Source of the DNA: Prado023 sp963818445
GTDB taxonomy: Bacteria > Actinomycetota > Actinomycetes > S36-B12 > CAIYMF01
NCBI GenBank assembly: GCA_963818445.1
Contig: CAWFSG010000024.1
Location: forward strand, 21,483 to 85,482
Direction: 5' to 3'
Length of the DNA: 64,000 nt
In this document: positions 53,448 to 62,161 of the stretch, piece by piece
Layout of the letters: the number at the start of each line of letters is the position of its first letter
Numbering within the stretch: position 1 is the first letter of the stretch
Notes under the pieces: model-generated
The model's database searches: none
Seen by the model: only the letters and a program-made list of their open reading frames with translations
Told to the model about the DNA's origin: nothing
Program-made: the position numbers and the translations under genes

Positions 53448-54992
53448 ATGGCAGGCAGCATGTCAGGCAACGAAGCTCGCGCCGGGGAGTCCACGCCCCC
53501 GGTGCTGCGCATTGCCGGGGACCAGGCCGAGGGGCGCGCCCCCGTTGCCACCGTCGTGGAGCGTCCCGAGGCACGGGGACGCTCCGAGGTCGACCCCATG
53601 TTCTCCGTGGCCCTTCGCGCCTTCCTGCTCGACCTGGGCATCCTGGGCACGAGCATCAGCGTGTACATCGCCGTGATGATCAACGCCGGCTACTTGTTCG
53701 ACCAGGTCGAGACGCCCCTGACCGGCGCGGCGATGATCGTGTGGTGGTTGCTGTTGATCCTCCTGCGCGGCGGCTACGAGGCGCGGTACCTGGGCGTCGG
53801 AAACGAGGAGTTCAAGCGGGTCGTCAACGCCGGGGTCACCATGCTGGCCGTGATCGCGATCGCCTCCTACGTCGCCAAGGCGGCCCCGCCGCTGCGACTG
53901 GTCCTGCCCTCCCTGTTGATCGGCACCATGCTGGTCCTGCTCGGCCGGTGGCTGTTGCGGGTCTGGTTGGGGCGGCAGCGCCTCGTGGGACGGTTCCAGC
54001 AGAGCACGCTGATCGTCGGGGATCGGCTGCGCAGCGCCGCCCTGTCGGAGTCCTTCGCGAGCGATGCCGTGGCTGGCTTCAAGGTGATCGGCACGGTCCA
54101 GCCACCGCGGGTGGCCGGGACGCCCGCCCGCCCCGATGCGCGCGACCACGTGGTGGACGCGTGGCTCGACGACGTCATGGACTGGATCGACGCCCACAAC
54201 GTCCACGCGGTCGCGGTTGCCGAGTCGAGCGCTGTCGACCCCGCGCTGCTGCGGCGCCTCGCGTGGCGTCTCGAGGGCCCACGGATCGACCTGCTGGTCT
54301 CCCCGATCCTCTCCGACGTTGCCGGGCCCCGGATGTCCGTGCGGCCTGCTGCCGGCCTCCCGCTGATCCACCTCGACGAGCCGAGCCTGACCGGGCCGAA
54401 ACGTGCGCTCAAGCGGATCGTCGACCTGGCGGTCGCGGTGCCCCTCGTGGTGATCCTGGCGCCGGTCTACCTGCTGATCGGCATCGCGATCAAGTTCGAC
54501 TCGTTGGGTCGGGCCCTCTACATCAGCGACCGGATCGGACGGTCCGGTGAGACCTTCCGGTGCATCAAGTTCCGCACGATGCATGTCGGGGCCGACTCCA
54601 TCCGTGACGACGTGATCGGCGACCTCGACGACGACGTCGCCGACCGGTACCGCGACGATCCGCGCGTGACCCGGGTCGGCGGCGTGCTGCGGCGCTGGAG
54701 CATGGACGAGCTGCCGCAGCTGTTCAACGTGATCAGCGGGTCGATGTCACTGGTCGGTCCGCGTCCCATGCTCCCCGATGAGCTCGCGCTGCTCGGCGAC
54801 GCCGAGCACCGCCGGCACCTGACGAAGCCGGGCATGACCGGGCTGTGGCAGATCTCCGGGCGCAAGGAGGTCTCGTGGGACGACCGCATGCGCATGGACC
54901 TGCACTACATCGAGACCTGGTCGATCGCCCTCGACGTCGTCATCCTGGCCAAGACGGCCAAGGCGGTCATCACCGGCCACGGCGCGTACTGA
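53448..54992 (+). CDS. Polyprenyl-phosphate sugar-1-phosphate transferase (WbaP/WcaJ-like)
   Basis: A 514-residue membrane enzyme that starts exopolysaccharide repeat synthesis by moving a hexose-1-phosphate from a UDP sugar to undecaprenyl phosphate. It has four N-terminal helices, a central Rossmann-like domain (STLIVGDRLRSAALSESFAS) and the C-terminal bacterial sugar transferase domain: KRIVDLAVAVPLVVILAPVY, KFRTMHVGAD, DELPQLFNVISGSMSLVGPR, and TKPGMTGLWQISGRKEVSWD. Its 3' end overlaps the convergent GT4 gene by 23 bp. ATG 53448 chosen over the earlier GTG for the ribosome site. Confidence 0.9.
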   Translation: MAGSMSGNEARAGESTPPVLRIAGDQAEGRAPVATVVERPEARGRSEVDPMFSVALRAFLLDLGILGTSISVYIAVMINAGYLFDQVETPLTGAAMIVWWLLLILLRGGYEARYLGVGNEEFKRVVNAGVTMLAVIAIASYVAKAAPPLRLVLPSLLIGTMLVLLGRWLLRVWLGRQRLVGRFQQSTLIVGDRLRSAALSESFASDAVAGFKVIGTVQPPRVAGTPARPDARDHVVDAWLDDVMDWIDAHNVHAVAVAESSAVDPALLRRLAWRLEGPRIDLLVSPILSDVAGPRMSVRPAAGLPLIHLDEPSLTGPKRALKRIVDLAVAVPLVVILAPVYLLIGIAIKFDSLGRALYISDRIGRSGETFRCIKFRTMHVGADSIRDDVIGDLDDDVADRYRDDPRVTRVGGVLRRWSMDELPQLFNVISGSMSLVGPRPMLPDELALLGDAEHRRHLTKPGMTGLWQISGRKEVSWDDRMRMDLHYIETWSIALDVVILAKTAKAVITGHGAY

Positions 54993-56076
54993 GCAGATCC
55001 TGCGCGAGATCCTCGTAGGCGGCGGCGACGTCGGACCATCGGTACCGGGTGGCCACGTCGGCCTGTCCGGCTGACCCGCGCGCGATCGCGGCCTGCGGCT
55101 CCTGCTCGGCGGCCTCGCAGAGCGCGGCCACCTCCCCGGGCGTGGTGAAGTACAGGCCGGCGCCGGCGGCGACCTCCCGGTTGAACACCACGTCGTAGGC
55201 GCTGACCGGGGCACCTGCGCCCAGCGCCCGCAGCAGCGAGGGGTTGGTGCCCCCGACGCTGTGCCCGTGCAGGTAGGTCAGGGCATGGGCGTACAGGGCG
55301 TCGAGCAGGTCGGCATCCCAGAGGCTGCCCAGGAACCGGACGCGGGGGTCGGTGCCGGCCGCGGCATGGACCTGCGCCCGGTAGGCATCGGCGTACGGGG
55401 CGTCGCCGACCACGATCAACGGCATCTGGGCCCGGGATGCCGCGTAGCCCGCGACGATCTCCCGCACGTGGTTCTCGGGCTCGAACCGGGCGACGACGAG
55501 GTGGTACTGGCGTGCATGGATGCCGACCTCGGCCAGCCGGGTCGCCCCGGGGGTCACGATCGGGGCGCCGTAGGGGATGTAGTGCGCCTCGACGCCATGC
55601 GCCTCGCGCAGGTGGTCGGCGATCCCCTGCGCATCGGCGATGACGGCATCGGCCCAGCGCGCGCTGCGGGACTCCGCCCAGCGGTAGTAGCCCGACGCGC
55701 GCACGCCCCACTTCGCGCGCTTCCACTCGAGCCCGTCGACGTGGACCGCCACGGGGATCCGGGCCGCGCGCAGGGCGGGCAGGAAGGGCGCGTTCGCGGC
55801 GTTGAAGACGATCGCGACATCCGGGTGCTCCCGTGCGATCGCATGCCCGACGGAGAGCATCGTGTGGCTCAGGGTCTCGGCCGCCCGATGCCGCACGGCC
55901 GGCAGGTTGATCAGGCGCATGCCGAGGTACTCGGTCCGGGTCTGGCCGGGGTTGCGGCAGTAGACGACCACGTCGTGGCCGCGCTCCACGAGCCGCCGGC
56001 CGATCTCCTCCGCGGCGGTCTCGAAGCCGCCGTATCGGGCGGGGACTCCCCGGGTGCCGAGCAGGGCGATGCGCAT
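54970..56076 (-). CDS. Glycosyltransferase family 4 (DUF1972-type rhamnosyltransferase-like)
   Basis: A 368-residue GT-B glycosyltransferase. The N-terminus MRIALLGTRGVPARYGGFET is typical of DUF1972-type rhamnosyltransferases. The donor-binding half has VARFEPENHVREIVAGYAAS, RVRFLGSLWD and HGHSVGGTNPSLLRALGAGA with the conserved Glu position replaced by Thr/Asn. Start ATG overlaps the stop of the DUF4012 gene (ATGA), so they are translationally coupled. Probably adds a sugar to a lipid-linked polysaccharide precursor. Confidence 0.87.
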   Translation of the reverse strand: MRIALLGTRGVPARYGGFETAAEEIGRRLVERGHDVVVYCRNPGQTRTEYLGMRLINLPAVRHRAAETLSHTMLSVGHAIAREHPDVAIVFNAANAPFLPALRAARIPVAVHVDGLEWKRAKWGVRASGYYRWAESRSARWADAVIADAQGIADHLREAHGVEAHYIPYGAPIVTPGATRLAEVGIHARQYHLVVARFEPENHVREIVAGYAASRAQMPLIVVGDAPYADAYRAQVHAAAGTDPRVRFLGSLWDADLLDALYAHALTYLHGHSVGGTNPSLLRALGAGAPVSAYDVVFNREVAAGAGLYFTTPGEVAALCEAAEQEPQAAIARGSAGQADVATRYRWSDVAAAYEDLAQDLLSTRRGR

Positions 56077-57917
56077 CAGCCGACCGTCAGGTGCAGGGGG
56101 TGGTCCAGGTCGCCGGACCACGAGAGGCCCGCACCGGACTCGGTCCACCCGGGGCCGGCGGCCAGGGTTGTCCCGGGTGCGGGCTGGACCGTGACCGTCA
56201 GCTGCGCAGGGTGGGCCAGCGCCTGCGGGTCGGCGTGGACCTCGTAGGCCCCGGGCTCGAACGTCCCGTCGGGCAGGGCGTACTCCATGACGACGGTGGT
56301 GGTGTCGCCGGGATCGGTCTCGTGACCCTGCCAGAGCACCTGCCCCCCGTGGTCGTCGGGGAACGGGCCGGTGCGGGCGACCGGGACCAGCGACACGGAG
56401 TTCCCGGTGGTGATCCGGGTGTCGGTGGCCGTCAGCGGCAGCCGGTAGGCCACCCGCATCCGGGCGCGCAGGGCGAGGTAGCCGGCGTAGGTCGTGGGGT
56501 CGCCCTCGAGGCCCTCGGGGACGGCATTGGTGAACGAGACGGTGCGCCGGACAGTGGCACCGCCGCCGGGGGTCAGCTGGACCTCCTGGGTGATGCGCCG
56601 GTCCTGGAACACCGAGAGCTTGTTGGGGGCGCTCTGGGAGTGCACGGCGATGAGGTCACCGGTCCCCTGTGCCAGCTCCCCGCCGGCTGCCAGCGCGTCG
56701 ACCGCGTCCTGCAGTGCCGGTGCGTCGAACGAGGCCTGGACGTGCCGTGGTGGGATCGCGTCCATGGTGCCCCGGATCGCGGACATGAGGTTCATCGGTT
56801 CGGTCAGGTGCGTCATGAGGGCCTTGGTCAACTCCTCGTTGCGCGCATGCCGCTCGATCACGCCCTCGGGGCTGTTGAACCGACGGTAGGCATCCACCAG
56901 GACGGTCCGCAGGAGGTTCTCGGAGCTGATCTCGCCGAACCCGGGCGAGTCGACGGGGCCGGTCCACGCGAGGATCGAGGCAAGGGCGCTCATGTCCACG
57001 GTGATGACCCCGTCGACCTCCGGGTAGCCGAGGGCGGCCCATGCCCGACGCATGTCCACCGAAGCCGTGCCGAAGTCGGGGTGGAAGTTCGAGTTCACGA
57101 ACGGGTAGCTCTTGCCCTCCCGGTACCAGGGGGGACCGCCCTGGTGCTCCCAGTCGATCGGCGGGTTGTTGGGCGAGAGCTTGGACTCGAGCTGGCCGGA
57201 GATCGGGACCGACAGGGATCCCTTGTCCGCCTGGACCACGAACGCCGACAGCGGGGCGCCGCCGGAGCCGAAGACCTCGGCGTCGTTCAGGGCCGCCACC
57301 AGGTAGCGCTTGGGCTCATCGGATCCGAGGGCCCGCGCGACGTCGGGCATCGCGATCTCGGCAGCTCCGGCCAACTGGGTCAGGTCCCCGACCGCCCCGG
57401 CCACGGAGTCGGCGACGGCCCCGATCGGGCGACCCAGCGGGCCCGACCCCTCCACCTCGGCGAGCGCGTCGCCGGTTGCGGCCAGGGCCCCGTGCACCGC
57501 CGCAACCGGCCCAGCGAGTTCCTCGGCCTTCAGCGGGTCGATCGTGGTCCCGGTGACGATCGGCGGCTCGCCGTCGAAGCCGACGGCCTGCGTGCCGATC
57601 TCCGCCAGTGGCTCCAGCGCCTGCGTGCTCACGGCCAGTGCGTGCACGGAGGCCTGCAGGTCGTCCATGGCGCCCAGAGTCATCGGGTTGAACTCCAGAG
57701 CCCGGGCGGCGGGGGAGGACCACGTCCGGTCGAGGATGTCGGCCGCGACCCGGATGGTCCCGAGCCCGCGATCGAGCCCGGTGCTGTCGCGGGCCCTTCC
57801 GGCCAGCGCCGTCTGAGCGACGCCCACCAGACCGGTCAGCACGGCCACCTGGGTGCCGATCGCGATCAGGGCCAGGGGCGCCAGCAGGACCAGGGCGACC
57901 CATCCCCTCCTGCGCAT
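56076..57917 (-). CDS. DUF4012 exported protein
   Basis: A 613-residue protein with one N-terminal membrane helix (LVLLAPLALIAIGTQVAVLT) and a large extracytoplasmic part of the DUF4012 family (RYLVAALNDAEVFGSGGAPL, GVITVDMSALASILAWTGPV, DAYRRFNSPEGV, TTYAGYLALRARMRVAYRLP). Its function is unknown; it is common in polysaccharide loci of actinobacteria, as here between glycosyltransferases. It may be related to LytR-CpsA-Psr-type assembly proteins, a suggestion from context only. Confidence 0.85.
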   Translation of the reverse strand: MRRRGWVALVLLAPLALIAIGTQVAVLTGLVGVAQTALAGRARDSTGLDRGLGTIRVAADILDRTWSSPAARALEFNPMTLGAMDDLQASVHALAVSTQALEPLAEIGTQAVGFDGEPPIVTGTTIDPLKAEELAGPVAAVHGALAATGDALAEVEGSGPLGRPIGAVADSVAGAVGDLTQLAGAAEIAMPDVARALGSDEPKRYLVAALNDAEVFGSGGAPLSAFVVQADKGSLSVPISGQLESKLSPNNPPIDWEHQGGPPWYREGKSYPFVNSNFHPDFGTASVDMRRAWAALGYPEVDGVITVDMSALASILAWTGPVDSPGFGEISSENLLRTVLVDAYRRFNSPEGVIERHARNEELTKALMTHLTEPMNLMSAIRGTMDAIPPRHVQASFDAPALQDAVDALAAGGELAQGTGDLIAVHSQSAPNKLSVFQDRRITQEVQLTPGGGATVRRTVSFTNAVPEGLEGDPTTYAGYLALRARMRVAYRLPLTATDTRITTGNSVSLVPVARTGPFPDDHGGQVLWQGHETDPGDTTTVVMEYALPDGTFEPGAYEVHADPQALAHPAQLTVTVQPAPGTTLAAGPGWTESGAGLSWSGDLDHPLHLTVG

Positions 57918-58016
57918 CGCCCACCCCCGCTGCGACTCGGAACGCCTGGATCTGGAGCCCCATGGTAACCCGGGGCGACGATCGGCAGGTCGGACGTGCT
58001 CGGCGGACCTGGCCGC

Positions 58017-58022
58017 TAGGGT
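58017..58022 (+). promoter_or_regulatory. -10 box (TAGGGT), leaderless spacing
   Basis: TAGGGT is exactly 6 nt before the GTG at 58029. Confidence 0.55.
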
Positions 58023-58028
58023 GAGTGC

Positions 58029-59033
58029 GTGCCGGCCTCAGCAATCGTCCTGGCCCACGGCGCAGAACCCACCCTCGTGCAGTGCGTGGCCGCACTTGTG
58101 GCTGACGGGGCGCAGGACATCGTCGTCGTGGACAACGACGCAGCGCCCGGGCCCGTGGACGCCGTCCGCGGCATGCCGGGGGTTCGGGTGCTCTCCGCCG
58201 GGCGCAACCTGGGCTATGCCGGCGGCTGCAACTACGCGGCCAGCCACGCGACCGGCGACGTCCTGGTCTTCGTGAACTCCGATGCGCTGGTGCAGCCCGG
58301 GGCCCTGGCCGCGTTGGTGCGTCGTGTCGCAGAGCCCGACATCGGGCTGGCCTCGGCCAGCATCCGGCTCGCTGAACGGCCGGAGGTCCTGAACACCGTG
58401 GGAAACCCGGTGCACTACCTGATGTTCTCCTGGGTCGGTGGTCTCGGGGAGCCGGCCACAGACCATGGCGAGCTCACGGAGGTGGCCTCGATCACCGGCG
58501 TGACCTTCGCCGTGCGCCGGGAGGTGTGGGATGCCCTGGGCGGGTTCGACGCCGACTACGTGGCCTACTGCGAGGACGTGTACCTGTCGCTGCGCGCGTG
58601 GCAGGCGGGGTATCGGGTCGTCCACGAGCCGGCGGCCGTCGTGCTGCACCACTACGACTTCGCCCGGAACTCCGCCAAGTTCTACCTGCTCGAGCGCAAC
58701 CGGTTGATGAACCTCATGCTCCTGCCCGAGCGGCGCACCCGCCGGCTCGTCGCGCTGCCTGCGCTGGTCGTCGAGGGCGGGATCCTGCTGGTGGCCGTCC
58801 GGGACGGCTGGGCCCGGGACAAGGTCGACGGGTGGCGGTGGCTGGTGACCCATCGACAGTCGCTGGCGGAGCGGCGACGGGGGATCCAGGAGGCGCGCCG
58901 GGTCCCAGACCGCGATCTGGCCCGACTGCTGCGCGGACCGCTGGATCCGCCGACCGGCCTGGGACCGGGGGTGCCGCAACCCGTGAGCCGGGCCCTGGCC
59001 CGCTACTGGACCTGGGCGGAGCAGCGCCTGTGA
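58029..59033 (+). CDS. Glycosyltransferase family 2 (WbbL/rhamnosyltransferase-like)
   Basis: A 334-residue GT-A glycosyltransferase. The nucleotide-binding part has DIVVVDNDAAPGPVDAV, AGRNLGYAGGCNYAA and VFVNSDALVQPGAL (the DxD-like NSD). The acceptor region has SITGVTFAVRREVWDALGGFD and AYCEDVYLSLRAWQAGYRVV (catalytic Glu-Asp). A C-terminal amphipathic region follows. It belongs to the same group as WbbL-type rhamnosyltransferases. The GTG fits a leaderless promoter and the next gene overlaps by 4 bp (GTGA). Confidence 0.88.
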   Translation: MPASAIVLAHGAEPTLVQCVAALVADGAQDIVVVDNDAAPGPVDAVRGMPGVRVLSAGRNLGYAGGCNYAASHATGDVLVFVNSDALVQPGALAALVRRVAEPDIGLASASIRLAERPEVLNTVGNPVHYLMFSWVGGLGEPATDHGELTEVASITGVTFAVRREVWDALGGFDADYVAYCEDVYLSLRAWQAGYRVVHEPAAVVLHHYDFARNSAKFYLLERNRLMNLMLLPERRTRRLVALPALVVEGGILLVAVRDGWARDKVDGWRWLVTHRQSLAERRRGIQEARRVPDRDLARLLRGPLDPPTGLGPGVPQPVSRALARYWTWAEQRL

Positions 59034-60679
59034 GATCGCTCGACTGGGGTCGGACGATCCACCTCCGCGATCTCGCGTGGGCCCTGCTGGTGGCGCTCGT
59101 TGCGATGGGCATCGCCCTGGCCTTCCGCTCTGCCCTCGTCCCGACCGACCCCTGGCACTACGTCCAGGGTGCACTGGCGTTCCCGGATGGCACCTGGCGG
59201 CCCTCGGGCCTGTCCCGGTGGGGGTTCCTGCTGCCGATCATCCCGTTCGCCCGGATCTGGGGTGACGCGACGGCCACGTACTACGTGGTGCCCGTGCTCA
59301 GCACGGGCGTCCTGGCTGGCGTCCTCTACCTGCTGGGCACCCGGTACGTGTCGAGGTCCACCGGGGCGCTTGCGGCGATCTTCGCCCTCGGGACGCCGCT
59401 GGTCTTCGTGAACCTGACCCGTGGGTACACCGACCTCACGGCCACGACCCTGATCGGGCTGGCCCTGCTCCTGGCGACGCTGGCCGCGGATGCTGCCGAC
59501 GAGGCCCGCGAGACCGGTCGGAGCTGGGGGTGGCGGGTTCCCGCCCTGCTCGCGGCCTGTGGGTTCGCGACCGGGTGGAGCTTCGAGGTCCGCGAGACCG
59601 CGATCTTCGCGTGGCCGGTGATCGGGTGGGTGCTGTGGCGGATCGGACGTCCGCTGGCGACCCTGGCCTGGTTCGCCCCACCGGCGCTGGCGTGGCTGGT
59701 CCTCGATGTGCTGCTCTGCGCCCTGGTGTACGACGACCCGTTCCTCAAGTTCCGGATCATCCTCGGGGCGGACATCTCCGCCTCCGAGGTCAGCTCGGAC
59801 GCCGGATACGTGGGGCAGTCGCGCTGGTGGTACATGACGATCCTGCCCCGGTCGATCCTCGAGGTCTCCGGCGGGCCGGCCCTGCTCGCCTGCCTGGCTG
59901 TGGGCGCCGTGGGTGGGGTCGTGTTCCGCGCGCAGCTGGGCCGGATCTGGGCGTGGGGCATGCTGACCGTGGCGCTCCTCTGGGTCCAGGGAGGCCCGCT
60001 CGATCCCGGACACCCCTCGGTGCGCCTGGACGTCGCACGCTACTGGTTGTCGTTCATCGTCCCGCTGATGCTGGCAGCCGTGGGCACGATGGCGATCGTC
60101 ATCCGCAGCTCGCGCGGGGCCTGGCGGGTTGGCGCCGCGCTGGCAGGCGGGGTGCTGGCACTCGGGGTGGTGCTGCCGGCCGTGAGGTTCGCCACCTCCT
60201 ACCCGGGGTTCGCGCCGAACGGCGGCGATGCGATGGTCGAGCTGCGTGACCACCTCGCGGCCGAGGGGGGTGAGTTGGCGGACGCGCGGGTCTGGGCTGA
60301 CTGGGGCACCCAGCGGGTGCTGCCCGCCTACCAGACCGGTCCGTTCGGCGACCCGCGCTGGGAGGCCGGCAGCTTCCGCTCGCTGAACCGGTTGGTCCGA
60401 TTCCCGCCGACCGCGCCCGCCGAGTACCCCCAGCCCGGGGAGTACGTCGTGATCTACAGCGCCGAGGACCGCACCTGCTGGCACTGCCGACGGGCGCTGC
60501 AGCCGGTCGAGCAGGCGTTCGCCCCCCTGCCCGGACCGGGGTGGCAGGCGCTGTTCACCTCGTCAGCCGGCAACCTCACGCTCTACCGCCTGGGCCCCAC
60601 GGTGGTGTGGCCCATCCCAGCCGCCGGTGCCCCACGAACCGACCCGGGCGACGAGCCCGAGGACGACCCCGCACTCTGA
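59030..60679 (+). CDS. Polytopic membrane protein, GT-C glycosyltransferase-like
   Basis: A 549-residue membrane protein with about 11-12 helices. The first loop has DPWHYVQGALAFPDGTWRPS, close to the Asp-containing loop of GT-C enzymes (ArnT, mannosyltransferases), followed by DATATYYVVP. The last 120 residues are extracytoplasmic (RVWADWGTQRVLPAYQTGPF, then a CWHC pair). It probably adds sugars from lipid-linked donors outside the membrane. Translationally coupled to the GT2 gene (GTG start overlapping its stop). Confidence 0.75.
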   Translation: MRSLDWGRTIHLRDLAWALLVALVAMGIALAFRSALVPTDPWHYVQGALAFPDGTWRPSGLSRWGFLLPIIPFARIWGDATATYYVVPVLSTGVLAGVLYLLGTRYVSRSTGALAAIFALGTPLVFVNLTRGYTDLTATTLIGLALLLATLAADAADEARETGRSWGWRVPALLAACGFATGWSFEVRETAIFAWPVIGWVLWRIGRPLATLAWFAPPALAWLVLDVLLCALVYDDPFLKFRIILGADISASEVSSDAGYVGQSRWWYMTILPRSILEVSGGPALLACLAVGAVGGVVFRAQLGRIWAWGMLTVALLWVQGGPLDPGHPSVRLDVARYWLSFIVPLMLAAVGTMAIVIRSSRGAWRVGAALAGGVLALGVVLPAVRFATSYPGFAPNGGDAMVELRDHLAAEGGELADARVWADWGTQRVLPAYQTGPFGDPRWEAGSFRSLNRLVRFPPTAPAEYPQPGEYVVIYSAEDRTCWHCRRALQPVEQAFAPLPGPGWQALFTSSAGNLTLYRLGPTVVWPIPAAGAPRTDPGDEPEDDPAL

Positions 60680-60821
60680 ACCCCCGGGCCGAATCCCGTC
60701 GGTCCTGCGAGGTCCGGGTGCCGATCCCGTGCGGTGTCGACGCGCGCGATCCACTACACCCGACACGGCTCGGCGGCGCCGCGTAGTCTGGCGGTCCACT
60801 CCCGAGTCCTGAGGATCTGCC

Positions 60822-62099
60822 GTGCCTGCCCGCCGCGCTCCTGTCGTGCTGCTGCAGGTCGCCAACCTCCTCGGGGGCGTGGCCAACTCGACGGTCGCCG
60901 TCCTCATCCCGTGGCTGGTGCTGCAGGAGACCGGGTCAGCCGCTGACGCGGGGCTGGTTGCCGCCGCCGCGGCGATCCCCGGGATCTTCGTGTCGCCCTT
61001 CGTGGGGGCGCTGGTCGATCGCTTCGGCCGGCGTCGGGTGTCGATGGCCTCGGATGCGTTCTCCGCGTTCTCGGTCAGCCTGTTCCCGATCGCCCAAGGT
61101 GCGGGGGTCCTCACCCTGGGCATGATCGTGGCGCTGGCCGTCCTCGGGGCCACGTTCGACCCCGCCGGGTACACCGCCCGCAAGTCGCTGATCCCGGACG
61201 TCGCCCACGCCGGGCGCTTCTACATCGACCGCATCAACGGGGTGCATGAGGGCGTGTTCGCCGCCGGTTGGGTCATCGGTCCAGCACTCGCCGCGCTCGG
61301 CATCGCCACGATCGGGGTCGTCTCGACGTTCTGGGTCACCGCGGCCGCGTTCGTTCTCGCGATCGTGGCCGTCGGCGGCATCCGTGTCACCGAGGCCATC
61401 GGCGAGTCCCGCCATGAGGCCGGTGACGACAGCGAGCTGTTCTGGTCGTCGATCGTGCGGGGGGCCAGGATCCTCTGGCGCGACAAGGCCCTTCGGGTGC
61501 TGACCCTGGCGATCGCCGTGCTGGCCATGGTCTACCTGCCCACCGAGTCGATCCTGATGCCGGTGCACTTCGAGGCGATCGGACAGCCGAACAGCTACGG
61601 ACTGACGCTCACGGCCCTCGCTGCTGGCGGGATGATCGGGTCCTTCTCGTACGGGTGGCTCGCGGCCCGGATGTCCAAGCACCGGATCGTGGTCCTGGTG
61701 ATGTTCTCGGTGACGGCGGCGATCATCCCGATGGCCTTCCTGCCGCCCCTGCCCGTCTTCGTGGCGGCGGGGTTCCTGCTCGGGCTCGGCTGGGGTCCGA
61801 TGAACCCACTGCTGAACTCGCTGGTGCAGACCCGCGTGCCGGCGCATGTGCAGGGTCGCGTGTACGGCGTGCAGACGGCCCTGTTCTATGCCGCCCCGCC
61901 GCTGGGGCTGCTGCTGGCCGGGATCGCCGTCGAGTCGTGGGGGGTCCAGCTGGTGTACGCCATCATCGGCGTGCTGCTGGTCGGGCTGTCGCTGCTCATC
62001 GCGGCCATGCCCTCCTTGCGGGGCCTGGACGAGCAGGGACCGGCCATGATGGCCGCCACGGACGGCTCACGCCCCAGCCCCAACGGCCCGGAGTCCTGA
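60822..62099 (+). CDS. MFS transporter
   Basis: A 425-residue major facilitator with 12 membrane helices. The loop motif A is GALVDRFGRRRVSM and the middle loop has RVTEAIGESRHEAGDDSELF. It resembles drug/enterobactin-exporter-type (MFS_3) proteins of actinobacteria, with GSFSYGWLAARMSKHRI in the second half. The substrate cannot be given. The start is GTG 60822; a TAGTCT box lies about 34 nt upstream. No regulator adjoins it. Confidence 0.85.
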   Translation: MPARRAPVVLLQVANLLGGVANSTVAVLIPWLVLQETGSAADAGLVAAAAAIPGIFVSPFVGALVDRFGRRRVSMASDAFSAFSVSLFPIAQGAGVLTLGMIVALAVLGATFDPAGYTARKSLIPDVAHAGRFYIDRINGVHEGVFAAGWVIGPALAALGIATIGVVSTFWVTAAAFVLAIVAVGGIRVTEAIGESRHEAGDDSELFWSSIVRGARILWRDKALRVLTLAIAVLAMVYLPTESILMPVHFEAIGQPNSYGLTLTALAAGGMIGSFSYGWLAARMSKHRIVVLVMFSVTAAIIPMAFLPPLPVFVAAGFLLGLGWGPMNPLLNSLVQTRVPAHVQGRVYGVQTALFYAAPPLGLLLAGIAVESWGVQLVYAIIGVLLVGLSLLIAAMPSLRGLDEQGPAMMAATDGSRPSPNGPES

Positions 62100-62161
62100 G
62101 TCCGCCGATCTCCGGGCCTCGGGAGGATGGCCACCTGGGGGTCGCCTGGCTCGAGAACCCG

